A stretch of DNA of 10,925 bases from JBOHER01 sp050701115 (GTDB taxonomy: Bacteria; Actinomycetota; Actinomycetes; Mycobacteriales; Pseudonocardiaceae): NCBI GenBank assembly GCA_050701115.1, contig JBOHER010000301.1, forward strand, positions 1 to 10,925, given 5' to 3'. The notes below the pieces were generated by a model that ran no database searches, was not told the DNA's origin, and was given only the letters and a program-made list of their open reading frames with translations. Numbering within the stretch: the stretch's first letter is position 1; each line of letters starts with the position of its first letter. Positions 1 to 6,478 of the stretch are shown in pieces. Position numbers and translations under genes: made by a program.

Positions 1-1661
1 AACGGGTGCAGGTCGGCGAACTGCGGCCAGCTCACCGGCTCCATCTCGGCAGTGGCGTTGAGCTTCATGGTGCACGAGCCCAGCGGGATCATGCTGCGGT
101 CCAGCGCCACGTCCTTGTCGGACAACGCGCGCAGATAGCGCAGCAGCGCCGTCTCCGAGCGATGCGCGTGGAAGACCGGGTGCGTCAGGTACTCGCTGTT
201 CCGCGCCAGGGCCGGCGGCAGAGCGTCGGCCGTATCGGCGTCTATCGCGTCCACATCGGACACCGACAACCCGAACGCCTTCCACACCAACGAGATGTGC
301 TCCCGGGTCGTGGTTTCGTCACAGCTGATGCCGACCTCGTCGTCGTCGACCTGGTACAGGTTCACGCCGAGCCCGCGGGCTGCGTCGACGATCGCGGCGG
401 CGCGACCTGGCGCCTGCGCCCGCACCGTGTCGAAGAACTCTCCGTGCACCACGGTCACGCCGCCCTCGCACAGGCCCGCGGCGAGCACGGTCGCCATCCG
501 GTGCGCCCGCAACGCGATCGCGCGCAGGCCTTCCGGCCCGTGGTACACCGCGTAAGCCGAGGCGATCACGGCGAGCAGAACCTGCGCCGTGCAGATGTTG
601 GAGGTCGCCTTCTCTCGGCGAATGTGCTGCTCACGCGTCTGCAACGCGAGCCGGTATGCGGGCGAGCCATCGGCGTCCACACTGACCCCGACCAGCCGCC
701 CGGGCAGCTGACGCTCCAGGCCCTTGCGCACCGCCAGGTATCCGGCGTGCGGTCCCCCGAAGCCCATCGGCACCCCGAGCCGCTGGGCAGAGCCGACCAC
801 CACGTCGGCACCGATCTCACCCGGCGGACGCAGCAGGGTGAGCGCAAGCGGGTCGGCAGCCACCACGACCGCCGCACCCAACGCCTTGGCCTTCGCGATC
901 ACGGCCGCGTGGTCGGCGACCTTGCCGGAAGCACCCGGGTAGGACAGCAGCACACCGAAGAAGTCTCCGCCAAGGCCGAGGCCCTCGATGCCGTCGGAGA
1001 GGTCGGCCAGCACGATCTCGATGCCGAGTGGCTCGGCACGGGTCTCGATGACCGCGATCGTCTGCGGCAGGGTGTCGATGTCCACCACGAACTTGTTCGA
1101 CTTGGTCGCCGCACCGGAGGCGCTCCGCGCCGCTGTCCCCTCCGCCCGTCGCACCAAAGTCATCGCCTCCGCGGCAGCGGTCGCTTCGTCCAGCATGGAG
1201 GCATTGGCGATCGGCAGGGCGGTCAGGTCCGCGATCATGGTCTGGAAGTTCAGCAGTGCCTCGAGGCGACCCTGGGAGATCTCCGGCTGGTAGGGCGTGT
1301 AGGCGGTGTACCAGGCCGGGCTCTCCAGGATGTTGCGACGGATTACCGGCGGGGTGATGGTGCCGTAGTAGCCGAGCCCGATCATCTGGGTGATCGGGCG
1401 GTTCTGCGCGGCGAGCTCACGGAGCTCAGCCAGCGCCTGCGCCTCCGTCGCGGGGGCGGGCAGCCCGAGTTCGGAGCCGGGCTCACGCAGGGAGGTCGGC
1501 ACAGCGGCGTCGGCGAGCGCGTCGAGCGAATCGACGCCGATCCTCGAGAGCATCCGAGCCAGTTCGTCAGAATCCGGCCCGACATGCCGGTCGGCGAAGG
1601 GCGTGCCGTGCTCGAGCGCGGACAGCGAGAGCCGGGTCTCGGGGTGACGATCTGTGGCCAT
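1..1661 (-). CDS. gcvP: Glycine dehydrogenase (decarboxylating), P-protein, N-terminal 553 residues (3' end outside window)
   Basis: This is the P-protein of the cytoplasmic glycine cleavage system. It decarboxylates glycine with PLP and passes the aminomethyl group to the lipoyl arm of GcvH. The ATG at 1661 begins MATDRHPETR and is preceded by a GGAGG at 1669-1673, 7 nt away. The N-terminal half is intact: the FADRHVGPD segment, then GYYGT and the TAYTPYQPEISQGRLE block around residues 90-130, LLNFQTMIADLT, and PMGFGGPHAGY near residue 285. The PLGSCTMKLN motif starting near residue 526 marks the opening of the C-terminal half. About 553 of the family's usual ~950 residues are present. The PLP-binding lysine lies beyond the window edge. 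A tandem glycine riboswitch directly upstream indicates induction by glycine. gcvH is in the same gene neighbourhood; gcvT is not in view. Confidence 0.97.
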   Translation of the reverse strand, partial: MATDRHPETRLSLSALEHGTPFADRHVGPDSDELARMLSRIGVDSLDALADAAVPTSLREPGSELGLPAPATEAQALAELRELAAQNRPITQMIGLGYYGTITPPVIRRNILESPAWYTAYTPYQPEISQGRLEALLNFQTMIADLTALPIANASMLDEATAAAEAMTLVRRAEGTAARSASGAATKSNKFVVDIDTLPQTIAVIETRAEPLGIEIVLADLSDGIEGLGLGGDFFGVLLSYPGASGKVADHAAVIAKAKALGAAVVVAADPLALTLLRPPGEIGADVVVGSAQRLGVPMGFGGPHAGYLAVRKGLERQLPGRLVGVSVDADGSPAYRLALQTREQHIRREKATSNICTAQVLLAVIASAYAVYHGPEGLRAIALRAHRMATVLAAGLCEGGVTVVHGEFFDTVRAQAPGRAAAIVDAARGLGVNLYQVDDDEVGISCDETTTREHISLVWKAFGLSVSDVDAIDADTADALPPALARNSEYLTHPVFHAHRSETALLRYLRALSDKDVALDRSMIPLGSCTMKLNATAEMEPVSWPQFADLHP

Positions 1662-1738
1662 GCGGATGCCTCCGGTCATCAGGGTCGGGCCGCGGACAGG
1701 TGTCTCGACGGCCCTCCCCCTCTGTCCGTGCCCGAACA
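1662..1738 (-). promoter_or_regulatory. Leader between glycine riboswitch and gcvP (candidate expression platform)
   Basis: This stretch between the second aptamer and the gcvP start holds two possible hairpins. One has 6-bp arms, GCCCGA/TCGGGC, at 1730-1744. It overlaps the 3' edge of aptamer 2, so it could compete with that aptamer's closing helix. The other has 7-bp arms at 1693-1699 and 1722-1728 (CGGACAG/CTGTCCG). The GGAGG ribosome binding site at 1669-1673 follows. No U-run terminator is visible, so control of translation initiation or a U-less terminator is more likely than a classical intrinsic terminator. The role is inferred from position only. Confidence 0.4.
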
Positions 1739-1932
1739 TCGGGCGCCTGAGAGGTTCACTCGACCATCGGCCGAGCTTGCACCTTCGGCGGGGACGATTC
1801 GGATGGTGCCCGATCGTCCCTCTTTCCAGAGGCAGCTCACCCTCACGGTCCTTGGTGCCTGAGAGGTTCCGGGGAGGATTTGCTCCTTCGGCGCCGAGCC
1901 GGATGGTAACCGCTCGGACTCTCCCGCAAGGG
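1739..1932 (-). promoter_or_regulatory. Tandem glycine riboswitch (two aptamers) upstream of gcvP
   Basis: Read on the minus strand, two glycine aptamers lie in series. Aptamer 1 (about 1843-1932) has the opening GGGAGAG, a helix CCGAGC/GCTCGG, the conserved core GCCGAAGGAGCAA (1880-1892) and the closing AACCTCTCAGGCA. Aptamer 2 (about 1739-1840) has a CTCTGGAAAGAGG opening, a long helix GGGACGAT/ATCGTCCC, the core GCCGAAGGTGCAA (1777-1789) and the closing AACCTCTCAGGC. Duplicate cores and duplicate CCTCTCAGG closings are the hallmark of the family. Glycine riboswitches upstream of gcv genes generally switch expression on when glycine is plentiful. The RNA reads directly into gcvP and begins about 70 nt after the stop of the upstream MerR gene. 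Confidence 0.95.
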
Positions 1933-1951
1933 TTCAGCGACTGCGCCCCGT

Positions 1952-1957
1952 AGTCTA
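1952..1957 (-). promoter_or_regulatory. Possible -10 element for the riboswitch-gcvP transcript
   Basis: The minus strand reads TAGACT, a TANNNT match. It would place a start site about 7 nt downstream, just before the riboswitch begins. No convincing -35 hexamer is seen at 17 nt, so this is weak. Read-through from the upstream MerR gene is an alternative. Confidence 0.25.
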
Positions 1958-2002
1958 CCGGGTCGAGTGTTCATCCATGCGCGGTAGTGACCGGGACTGA
2001 GG

Positions 2003-2566
<564 letters not shown>

Positions 2567-2646
2567 GCATACCTCCCGGTGCCGAAACCCCGCGGTCCGG
2601 CTCTGCCTGAGCTGCAGAATCACACCGGCGCGATTCACTAAGGATG

Positions 2647-2675
2647 ACGGTATGCCCGCCGACGATGACGGTCAA
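2647..2675 (-). promoter_or_regulatory. Predicted promoter of the ResR-type MerR gene
   Basis: The minus strand shows TTGACC (2670-2675), a 17-nt spacer and TACCGT (2647-2652), a good sigma-70-like pair for an actinomycete. Transcription would start near 2640, giving a leader of about 74 nt to the GTG at 2566. It would also make the in-frame GTG at 2638 almost leaderless. Confidence 0.45.
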
Positions 2676-2685
2676 CGCGACGCGC

Positions 2686-2706
2686 GGTTAACCTAAACTT
2701 CAAGTT
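2686..2706. promoter_or_regulatory. Paired palindromes, candidate MerR operator
   Basis: Two adjacent palindromes lie just upstream of the predicted -35 of the MerR gene: GGTTAACC (2686-2693) and AACTT-C-AAGTT (2696-2706). They are AT-rich islands in GC-rich DNA and sit between the nuclease gene and the regulator gene. Their position suggests a binding site for the regulator itself. No binding motif was checked. Confidence 0.35.
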
Positions 2707-2710
2707 GAGA

Positions 2711-2727
2711 CTTCCGCCATACGGAAG
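2711..2727 (-). terminator. Weak hairpin after the nuclease gene
   Basis: CTTCCG/CGGAAG arms of 6 bp with a 5-nt loop begin 9 nt after the stop codon of the bifunctional nuclease gene. There is no clear U-run after the stem, so it may be a weak terminator or attenuator, or chance. Confidence 0.25.
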
Positions 2728-2736
2728 GCGCCGCTG

Positions 2737-3210
2737 CTACGTGTCGGCGCCGCGGAAGTCTTCCGGGGACACCGAGTCGAGGAACTCGCGGAACTTCTCG
2801 ACTTCGTCCTCCTGCTCATCGGGAATGATCAGCCCTGCTTCGTCGAGAACCGACTCAGCAGCGTGGATGGGCACGCCTGCCCGCAGCGCGAGCGCGACCG
2901 AGTCGCTCGGCCGCGCGGACACCCGGACGTCACCGGTGAACACCAGTTCGGCGAAGAACGTGCCCTCCTTGAGGTCGGTGATCACGACCTGCTGGAGTTC
3001 CTTGCCGAGCGCGCCGATAACTTCCTTGAGCAAGTCATGGGTCAACGGACGCGCCGGACGAACACCCTGCTGTTCCAATGCGATAGCGGTGGCTTCCACC
3101 GACCCGATCCAGATCGGCAGGTAACGCTCGCCTTCGGTCTCCCGCAGCAACAAGATCGGCTGATTCGCGGGCAGTTCGACCCGCACGCCAACGACTCGCA
3201 TCTCGCTCAT
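2737..3210 (-). CDS. Bifunctional nuclease family protein (DUF151/BFN)
   Basis: This protein of 157 residues is close in length to M. tuberculosis Rv1829. The start MSEMRVVGVRVE at 3210 has a GGGAGG 9 nt upstream. The conserved BFN core is readable: RYLPIWIG near residues 30-40, EATAIALEQQG, PRPLTHDLL, EGTFFAELVF, then the signature SARPSDSVALALRAGVPI around residues 100-115. The C-terminus is acidic and ends in DEVEKFREFLDSVSP. Plant members of the family have been reported to have DNase and RNase activity, but the bacterial role is unsettled, so the function here is known only at family level. It lies between two MerR genes in a conserved block. A 177-nt gap from ftsR suggests it may also have its own promoter. 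Confidence 0.9.
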   Translation of the reverse strand: MSEMRVVGVRVELPANQPILLLRETEGERYLPIWIGSVEATAIALEQQGVRPARPLTHDLLKEVIGALGKELQQVVITDLKEGTFFAELVFTGDVRVSARPSDSVALALRAGVPIHAAESVLDEAGLIIPDEQEDEVEKFREFLDSVSPEDFRGADT

Positions 3211-3297
3211 CGGGCCTCGCCTCCCTACTCTTGCGCACGGGCGCCGAGCTCTGGCACGAGCATCCCGCATCAATATCCTCGACGCTACCCGTCATCC

Positions 3298-3310
3298 GGG
3301 CACTGTGCCC
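3298..3310. repeat. Short perfect inverted repeat in the ftsR-nuclease gap
   Basis: GGGCAC-T-GTGCCC is a perfect dyad of 6-bp arms around one base, 88 nt upstream of the nuclease start and 78 nt past the ftsR stop. The loop is too short for an RNA hairpin without opening pairs, so an operator-like site is the better guess. The rest of this 177-nt gap shows nothing clear. Confidence 0.25.
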
Positions 3311-3387
3311 AGGGTAAGCGCCGCAACGGTCATCGGAGAAGACTTGTGCGACAACGCCGACCGCACTGACATGTAACGGAAACCCGG

Positions 3388-4128
3388 TCAGCCTCCGGTA
3401 ACTCCCCGAATGCCCGCTTTGACCAGCAAGGTGTGCAGCGTGACGGAGAGCGCGGCCAGTTCCCTGACCACTTCCGACGCACGGGCTCGCGCATCGGTAT
3501 CCCGGTGCCGGGACACCGGCATCACGATCTGCTCGAGCAATCCGACCTCACGGTCAGCCGACGCCCGGAACGCGCGCAGATGCCGTGGTTCGATGCCGAA
3601 CTCGGTCATCGACCGCACCGTCTTGGCCACCAGGACCGCGTCGGCGTCGTAGAACCCTGCAGCGCCGGGCCGGATCAACCCGAACTGTTCGAGCTCGACC
3701 AGCATCGGGCCGTCCACGCCTGCCTCGGCGAGCAGTTCCTCCTTGGTCAGGCGGATCTCCCTGTCGGTGGCGAAATCTTCCGCGGACGGTGTGCCCGGAC
3801 GCTCCCCGTTGAGCGAGACCAGCTTGCGCGGGAGCCGCTGGGCCGGGGCCGACGGTTCAAGGCCCCGATCTGCCGCTTCAAGCTGTTCTTTGATCACCTT
3901 CAGCGGAAGGTAATGATCCCGCTGTGCGGAGAGCACGAATCGGAGGCGCTCGACGTCGGCCACGGTGAACTGCCGGTAGCCGGAGGCCGTGCGGGCAGGC
4001 AGCACCAGGCCCTCCGACTCAAGGAACCTGATCTTGGAGATCGTCACGTCAGGAAACTCCGGGCGGAGCTGCGCCAGCACCGCCCCGATGCTCAGCCCGT
4101 TGCGCTGTGGCCGCCCGGCAGCCGTCAC
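3388..4128 (-). CDS. ftsR: MerR family regulator, FtsR type
   Basis: This protein of 246 residues matches the FtsR/Rv1828 family. The MerR winged helix is at about residues 11-85: LSIGAVLAQLRPEFPDV, then TISKIRFLESEGLVLP, SGYRQFTVADVERLRFVL and RDHYLPLKVIKEQL. A variable linker follows. The C-terminal domain includes LTKEELLAEAGVD and FGIEPRHLRAFRASADRE, then a helix with ALSVTLHTLLVKAGIR. In Corynebacterium glutamicum FtsR activates ftsZ, so a cell-division role is likely here by homology. The GTG start at 4128 has GGAGG 4 nt upstream, which is tight. That site lies in the 10-nt gap after garA, so translation is probably coupled with garA. Confidence 0.92.
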   Translation of the reverse strand: MTAAGRPQRNGLSIGAVLAQLRPEFPDVTISKIRFLESEGLVLPARTASGYRQFTVADVERLRFVLSAQRDHYLPLKVIKEQLEAADRGLEPSAPAQRLPRKLVSLNGERPGTPSAEDFATDREIRLTKEELLAEAGVDGPMLVELEQFGLIRPGAAGFYDADAVLVAKTVRSMTEFGIEPRHLRAFRASADREVGLLEQIVMPVSRHRDTDARARASEVVRELAALSVTLHTLLVKAGIRGVTGG

Positions 4129-4138
4129 CGTGCCTCCA

Positions 4139-4600
4139 CTAGGCCCCCTGGCCCCCGGACGCCGTGCCGGTCAGGAACACCAGCCGGAACTTACCGATCT
4201 GGACCTCGTCGCCACCCGCGAGCACAGCCTGGTCCACCGGCTCCCGGTTGACGTAGGTGCCGTTCAGGCTGCCCACATCGATCACCACGAACTCGCCGCC
4301 CTCACGGCGGAACTCCGCGTGCCGACGGGACACGGTGACGTCGTCGAGGAAAATGTCGCTGTCCGGGTGGCGTCCGGCGCTGGTGGTGTCCCTGTCCAGC
4401 AAGAACCGCGATCCGGCGTTCGGGCCGCGCTTGACAACCAGGAGGGCCGACCCGGCCGGGAGTGCTTCCACGCCGGCGACCGGCGCCTCATGGGCCGGAG
4501 CTTCCTGCGCTTGCTCCTCGGCGAGGAAGTCGGCCCGGAAGACGGAAGTCCGCTCCGGAGACTGCTCCGGGGGAACGCCGCGCCCGTCGTTCGTGCTCAC
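4139..4600 (-). CDS. garA: FHA domain protein GarA/OdhI, regulator of 2-oxoglutarate metabolism
   Basis: This is a cytoplasmic phospho-switch protein of 153 residues. In mycobacteria and corynebacteria it binds and inhibits 2-oxoglutarate dehydrogenase and also controls glutamate metabolism; phosphorylation of its N-terminal tail releases it. The FHA domain runs from about residue 47 to 145. It includes SALLVVKRGPNAGSRFLLD, the phosphothreonine-binding AGRHPDSDIFLDDVTVSRRH and DVGSLNGTYVNREPV. The tail motif before SVFRADFL is E16-R17-T18-S19 instead of the usual ETTS, so only one threonine remains. The GTG start at 4600 has AAGGAGA 7 nt upstream. A longer in-frame ATG at 4708 lacks family similarity. 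It lies between gcvH and ftsR, as in M. tuberculosis. The 142-nt gap before it may hold a promoter, but none is clear. Confidence 0.96.
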   Translation of the reverse strand: MSTNDGRGVPPEQSPERTSVFRADFLAEEQAQEAPAHEAPVAGVEALPAGSALLVVKRGPNAGSRFLLDRDTTSAGRHPDSDIFLDDVTVSRRHAEFRREGGEFVVIDVGSLNGTYVNREPVDQAVLAGGDEVQIGKFRLVFLTGTASGGQGA

Positions 4601-4742
4601 CTGAGGTCTCCTTACACGCTGGTGCAGTCGGTGACTCGATTTGTGTGGTTGCCAACGTACCGTGCCTGATCGATTCCGGTGTTGGTGACTCCCCCATCCG
4701 GCCGCCAAACTACTCGATTCCGCGTTCGCCGAGCAGCCGAAC

Positions 4743-5126
4743 CTACTCAGTGATCATTTCTTGGTAGGCCTCGGCATCAAGCAGACTCTGCTCCCCGGCC
4801 GAGTCGGTGGGCGCGATGTCGATCAGCCATCCCTCCCCGTACGGATCACTGTTGATCAGCTCGGGAGCGTCGATGACCGCCTGATTCACCGCGACGATCT
4901 CACCGTCGATGGGTGCGAACAGTTCGGAGACGCTCTTGGTCGATTCGACCTCACCGAAGACCTCCCCCTCGGTCACCTGAGTCCCGGCCTCGGGCAGATC
5001 GACGAACACCACGTCGCCGAGTTGATCTTGGGCGTAGTCGGTGATCCCGACCCGGACAACGCCTTCCCGCCGCCCGTCCACCCACTCGTGTTCTGCCGTA
5101 TAGCGCAGTTCCGTGGGCACAGTCAC
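4743..5126 (-). CDS. gcvH: Glycine cleavage system H protein
   Basis: This is the lipoyl carrier of the glycine cleavage system, shuttling the aminomethyl group between the P, T and L proteins. It has 127 residues, normal for the family. The N-terminus reads LRYTAEHEWV, followed by VRVGITDYAQDQLGDVVFVD. The lipoyl-lysine motif GEVESTKSVSEL places the modified residue at K64. The C-terminal part carries NSDPYGEGWL. The GTG start at 5126 is favoured because the family usually begins 6-10 residues before YT(x)EHEW. The ribosome binding site is weak (GAAAGG about 10 nt upstream), and a second GTG two codons later is possible. The 182-nt gap upstream (5127-5308) contains no coding sequence that I can support. 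Confidence 0.96.
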   Translation of the reverse strand: MTVPTELRYTAEHEWVDGRREGVVRVGITDYAQDQLGDVVFVDLPEAGTQVTEGEVFGEVESTKSVSELFAPIDGEIVAVNQAVIDAPELINSDPYGEGWLIDIAPTDSAGEQSLLDAEAYQEMITE

Positions 5127-5308
5127 CTTGTGATCCCTTTCCTGACGTCGAGAGACACCGAGTCCCTTATGCGAAGTCGGGCTATGCACGCTTGTCGGTG
5201 CACCCGCCGTTGGTGTCTCACCCGCATCCAGCCGCCACGAGCGGGCCTCCGCAAGCTCCGGCCCGCCCCTGTCGACACCGATTGCGCACAACCCTCAGAG
5301 TCTCGCAC

Positions 5309-5926
5309 CTAACCGGCGGCACGCGCACCCCGAGCCTCGGTCAGCGCGTGCACCGTCTGCACCACGTAGAGCACACCGGACCAGAGGTAGAGCGCGGCGC
5401 CCCAGATGGTGAACGCATACGCCCACGGTCGCACGGAGTCGGCGACCGCGTTGTCGGCCTGGGTGAGCAGCAGCAGTGGGAAGGCGTACATCAACACGAA
5501 TGTCGCGCCCTTGCCCACGTAGCTGACGTCGGGGTAGTCGAACCCGCGCTGCCGCAACGTCAGCACGCACAGCGCCAGCACGAGTTCCCTGCCGACCAGG
5601 GCGGCGATGACCCACCAGGGCAGGATGTCCCTGAGCAGGAAGGCGATCAGCGTGCAGAAGATGTAGAGCCGGTCGGCGGCCGGATCGAGCAGTTGCCCGA
5701 GCTTGCTCATCTGGTTCAGCCAGCGCGCGAGTTTGCCGTCCAGCCAGTCGCTGAATCCGGCGAACACCAGCACCATAATCGCCAGTCCGTCCTCCTCCGG
5801 CCCGAGCAGCAACCAGAGGAACACCGGCACCAGCGCGAGCCGCAGCAGCGAGAGCAGATTCGGCACGGTCAGTGCCTGCCGGGCAAGCGAGGGTTCGGCG
5901 CGTCCCGCCGCTGAGGACGTACTCAC
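5309..5926 (-). CDS. pgsA: CDP-alcohol phosphatidyltransferase (PgsA-like membrane enzyme)
   Basis: This integral membrane enzyme of 205 residues transfers a phosphatidyl group from a CDP-linked lipid to an alcohol, in phospholipid synthesis. The complete family signature D-x2-DG-x2-AR-x8-G-x3-D-x3-D is present from D60 to D85 (DWLDGKLAR ... GQLLDPAAD). About six hydrophobic segments are visible, near residues 22-41, 46-59, 87-97, 103-120, 140-153 and 166-190. The acceptor alcohol cannot be read from sequence; glycerol 3-phosphate is one option and others are possible. Synteny with M. tuberculosis pgsA2 (Rv1822) upstream of gcvH supports that subgroup. The GTG start at 5926 has no Shine-Dalgarno site but sits 6 nt after TATTGT, suggesting a leaderless mRNA. 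A lipoprotein gene is divergent 45 nt away. Confidence 0.9.
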   Translation of the reverse strand: MSTSSAAGRAEPSLARQALTVPNLLSLLRLALVPVFLWLLLGPEEDGLAIMVLVFAGFSDWLDGKLARWLNQMSKLGQLLDPAADRLYIFCTLIAFLLRDILPWWVIAALVGRELVLALCVLTLRQRGFDYPDVSYVGKGATFVLMYAFPLLLLTQADNAVADSVRPWAYAFTIWGAALYLWSGVLYVVQTVHALTEARGARAAG

Positions 5927-5932
5927 CAGGTC

Positions 5933-5938
5933 ACAATA
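5933..5938 (-). promoter_or_regulatory. -10 element, possible leaderless promoter of pgsA
   Basis: The minus strand reads TATTGT (TANNNT), followed by exactly 6 nt and the GTG start codon of pgsA. This spacing is typical of leaderless actinobacterial transcripts, and no ribosome binding site is seen. There is no good -35. Confidence 0.4.
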
Positions 5939-5971
5939 GGGCCGATCACTCCGACCGGGATAGGAGACAGC

Positions 5972-6475
5972 GTGGTGCGCCGCAACGAGCGTTACCGATC
6001 CCTGCTCGCCGCCAGCGCGGTGGCCCTGCTGATCGCGGGCTGCGCGGAGTCACCGGCTCCCGGCTCCTCCCCCGCGCCGACCAGCAGGACGACGAGCAAC
6101 CCCACATCGGCGAGCAGTAGCCGGACGTTGCCCCCGCTACCCGATACCGCGCAGCACACCACGACGGCTCCGGCGCCTGGGCGGACCACCGCTCCTGCGG
6201 CGGCCCCCGACTCGTGCGGGACGGTCACCGCGGCCAGCGGCATGACGCTGCGGGTCATTCTCGGTTCGGGAGTGACCGACTGCGCTTCTGCCGAACAGTT
6301 GGTCGCCGCGTTTCACCGAGCGATCGCGGGCGAGCAACCCGCGGGGTCGAGCCGACCAGCGAGCGCACAGGTAGCCGGCTGGCGCTGTGTGTCCGGGCCG
6401 CCCGCTTCGCAGGGCGGTACCGACTGTTCGAAGGACGGGATGAGCGTCCAGGCCACCGTAGTAGCCGCGGAGTAG
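5972..6475 (+). CDS. Small secreted lipoprotein of unknown function
   Basis: The protein of 167 residues starts with a lipoprotein signal peptide: basic RRNERYR, a hydrophobic stretch at about residues 11-22, and the lipobox LIAGC with the acylated cysteine at C24. Residues 25-80 are a low-complexity Ser/Thr/Pro/Ala linker, as in cell-envelope proteins that span the wall. The small C-terminal domain (about 81-167) has four cysteines, C82, C104, C139 and C152, compatible with two disulfides outside the membrane. I do not recognise the domain. The start is GTG at 5972, or the adjacent GTG at 5975; AGGAGA at 5962-5967 fits either. It is divergent from pgsA, and its stop is 3 nt from the stop of the convergent crotonase gene, leaving no room for a terminator between them. 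Confidence 0.85.
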   Translation: MVRRNERYRSLLAASAVALLIAGCAESPAPGSSPAPTSRTTSNPTSASSSRTLPPLPDTAQHTTTAPAPGRTTAPAAAPDSCGTVTAASGMTLRVILGSGVTDCASAEQLVAAFHRAIAGEQPAGSSRPASAQVAGWRCVSGPPASQGGTDCSKDGMSVQATVVAAE

Positions 6476-6478
6476 TCC

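Noticed and set aside
6..1862. Open frame of 618 codons on the plus strand opposite gcvP
   Set aside because: It is low-complexity Arg/Gly/Val-rich antisense translation of a high-GC gene and runs through the riboswitch; the minus strand gives a clear P-protein.
2567..2638. Longer N-terminus of the ResR-type MerR protein from GTG 2638
   Set aside because: The extra 24 codons have no family similarity and would start almost at the predicted transcription start; GTG 2566 has a good GGGAGG.
4601..4708. Longer GarA N-terminus from ATG 4708
   Set aside because: The added 36 residues are unlike the family, and the GTG at 4600 has a well placed AAGGAGA.
4724..4742. Hairpin GTTCG/CGAAC after gcvH as a terminator
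   Set aside because: It has only five base pairs, a 9-nt loop and no U-run; too weak to call.
5127..5308. Hidden small gene or DUF881 remnant upstream of gcvH
   Set aside because: The N-terminal extension of the gcvH frame here has no recognisable sequence, and no DUF881-like stretch could be read in any frame.
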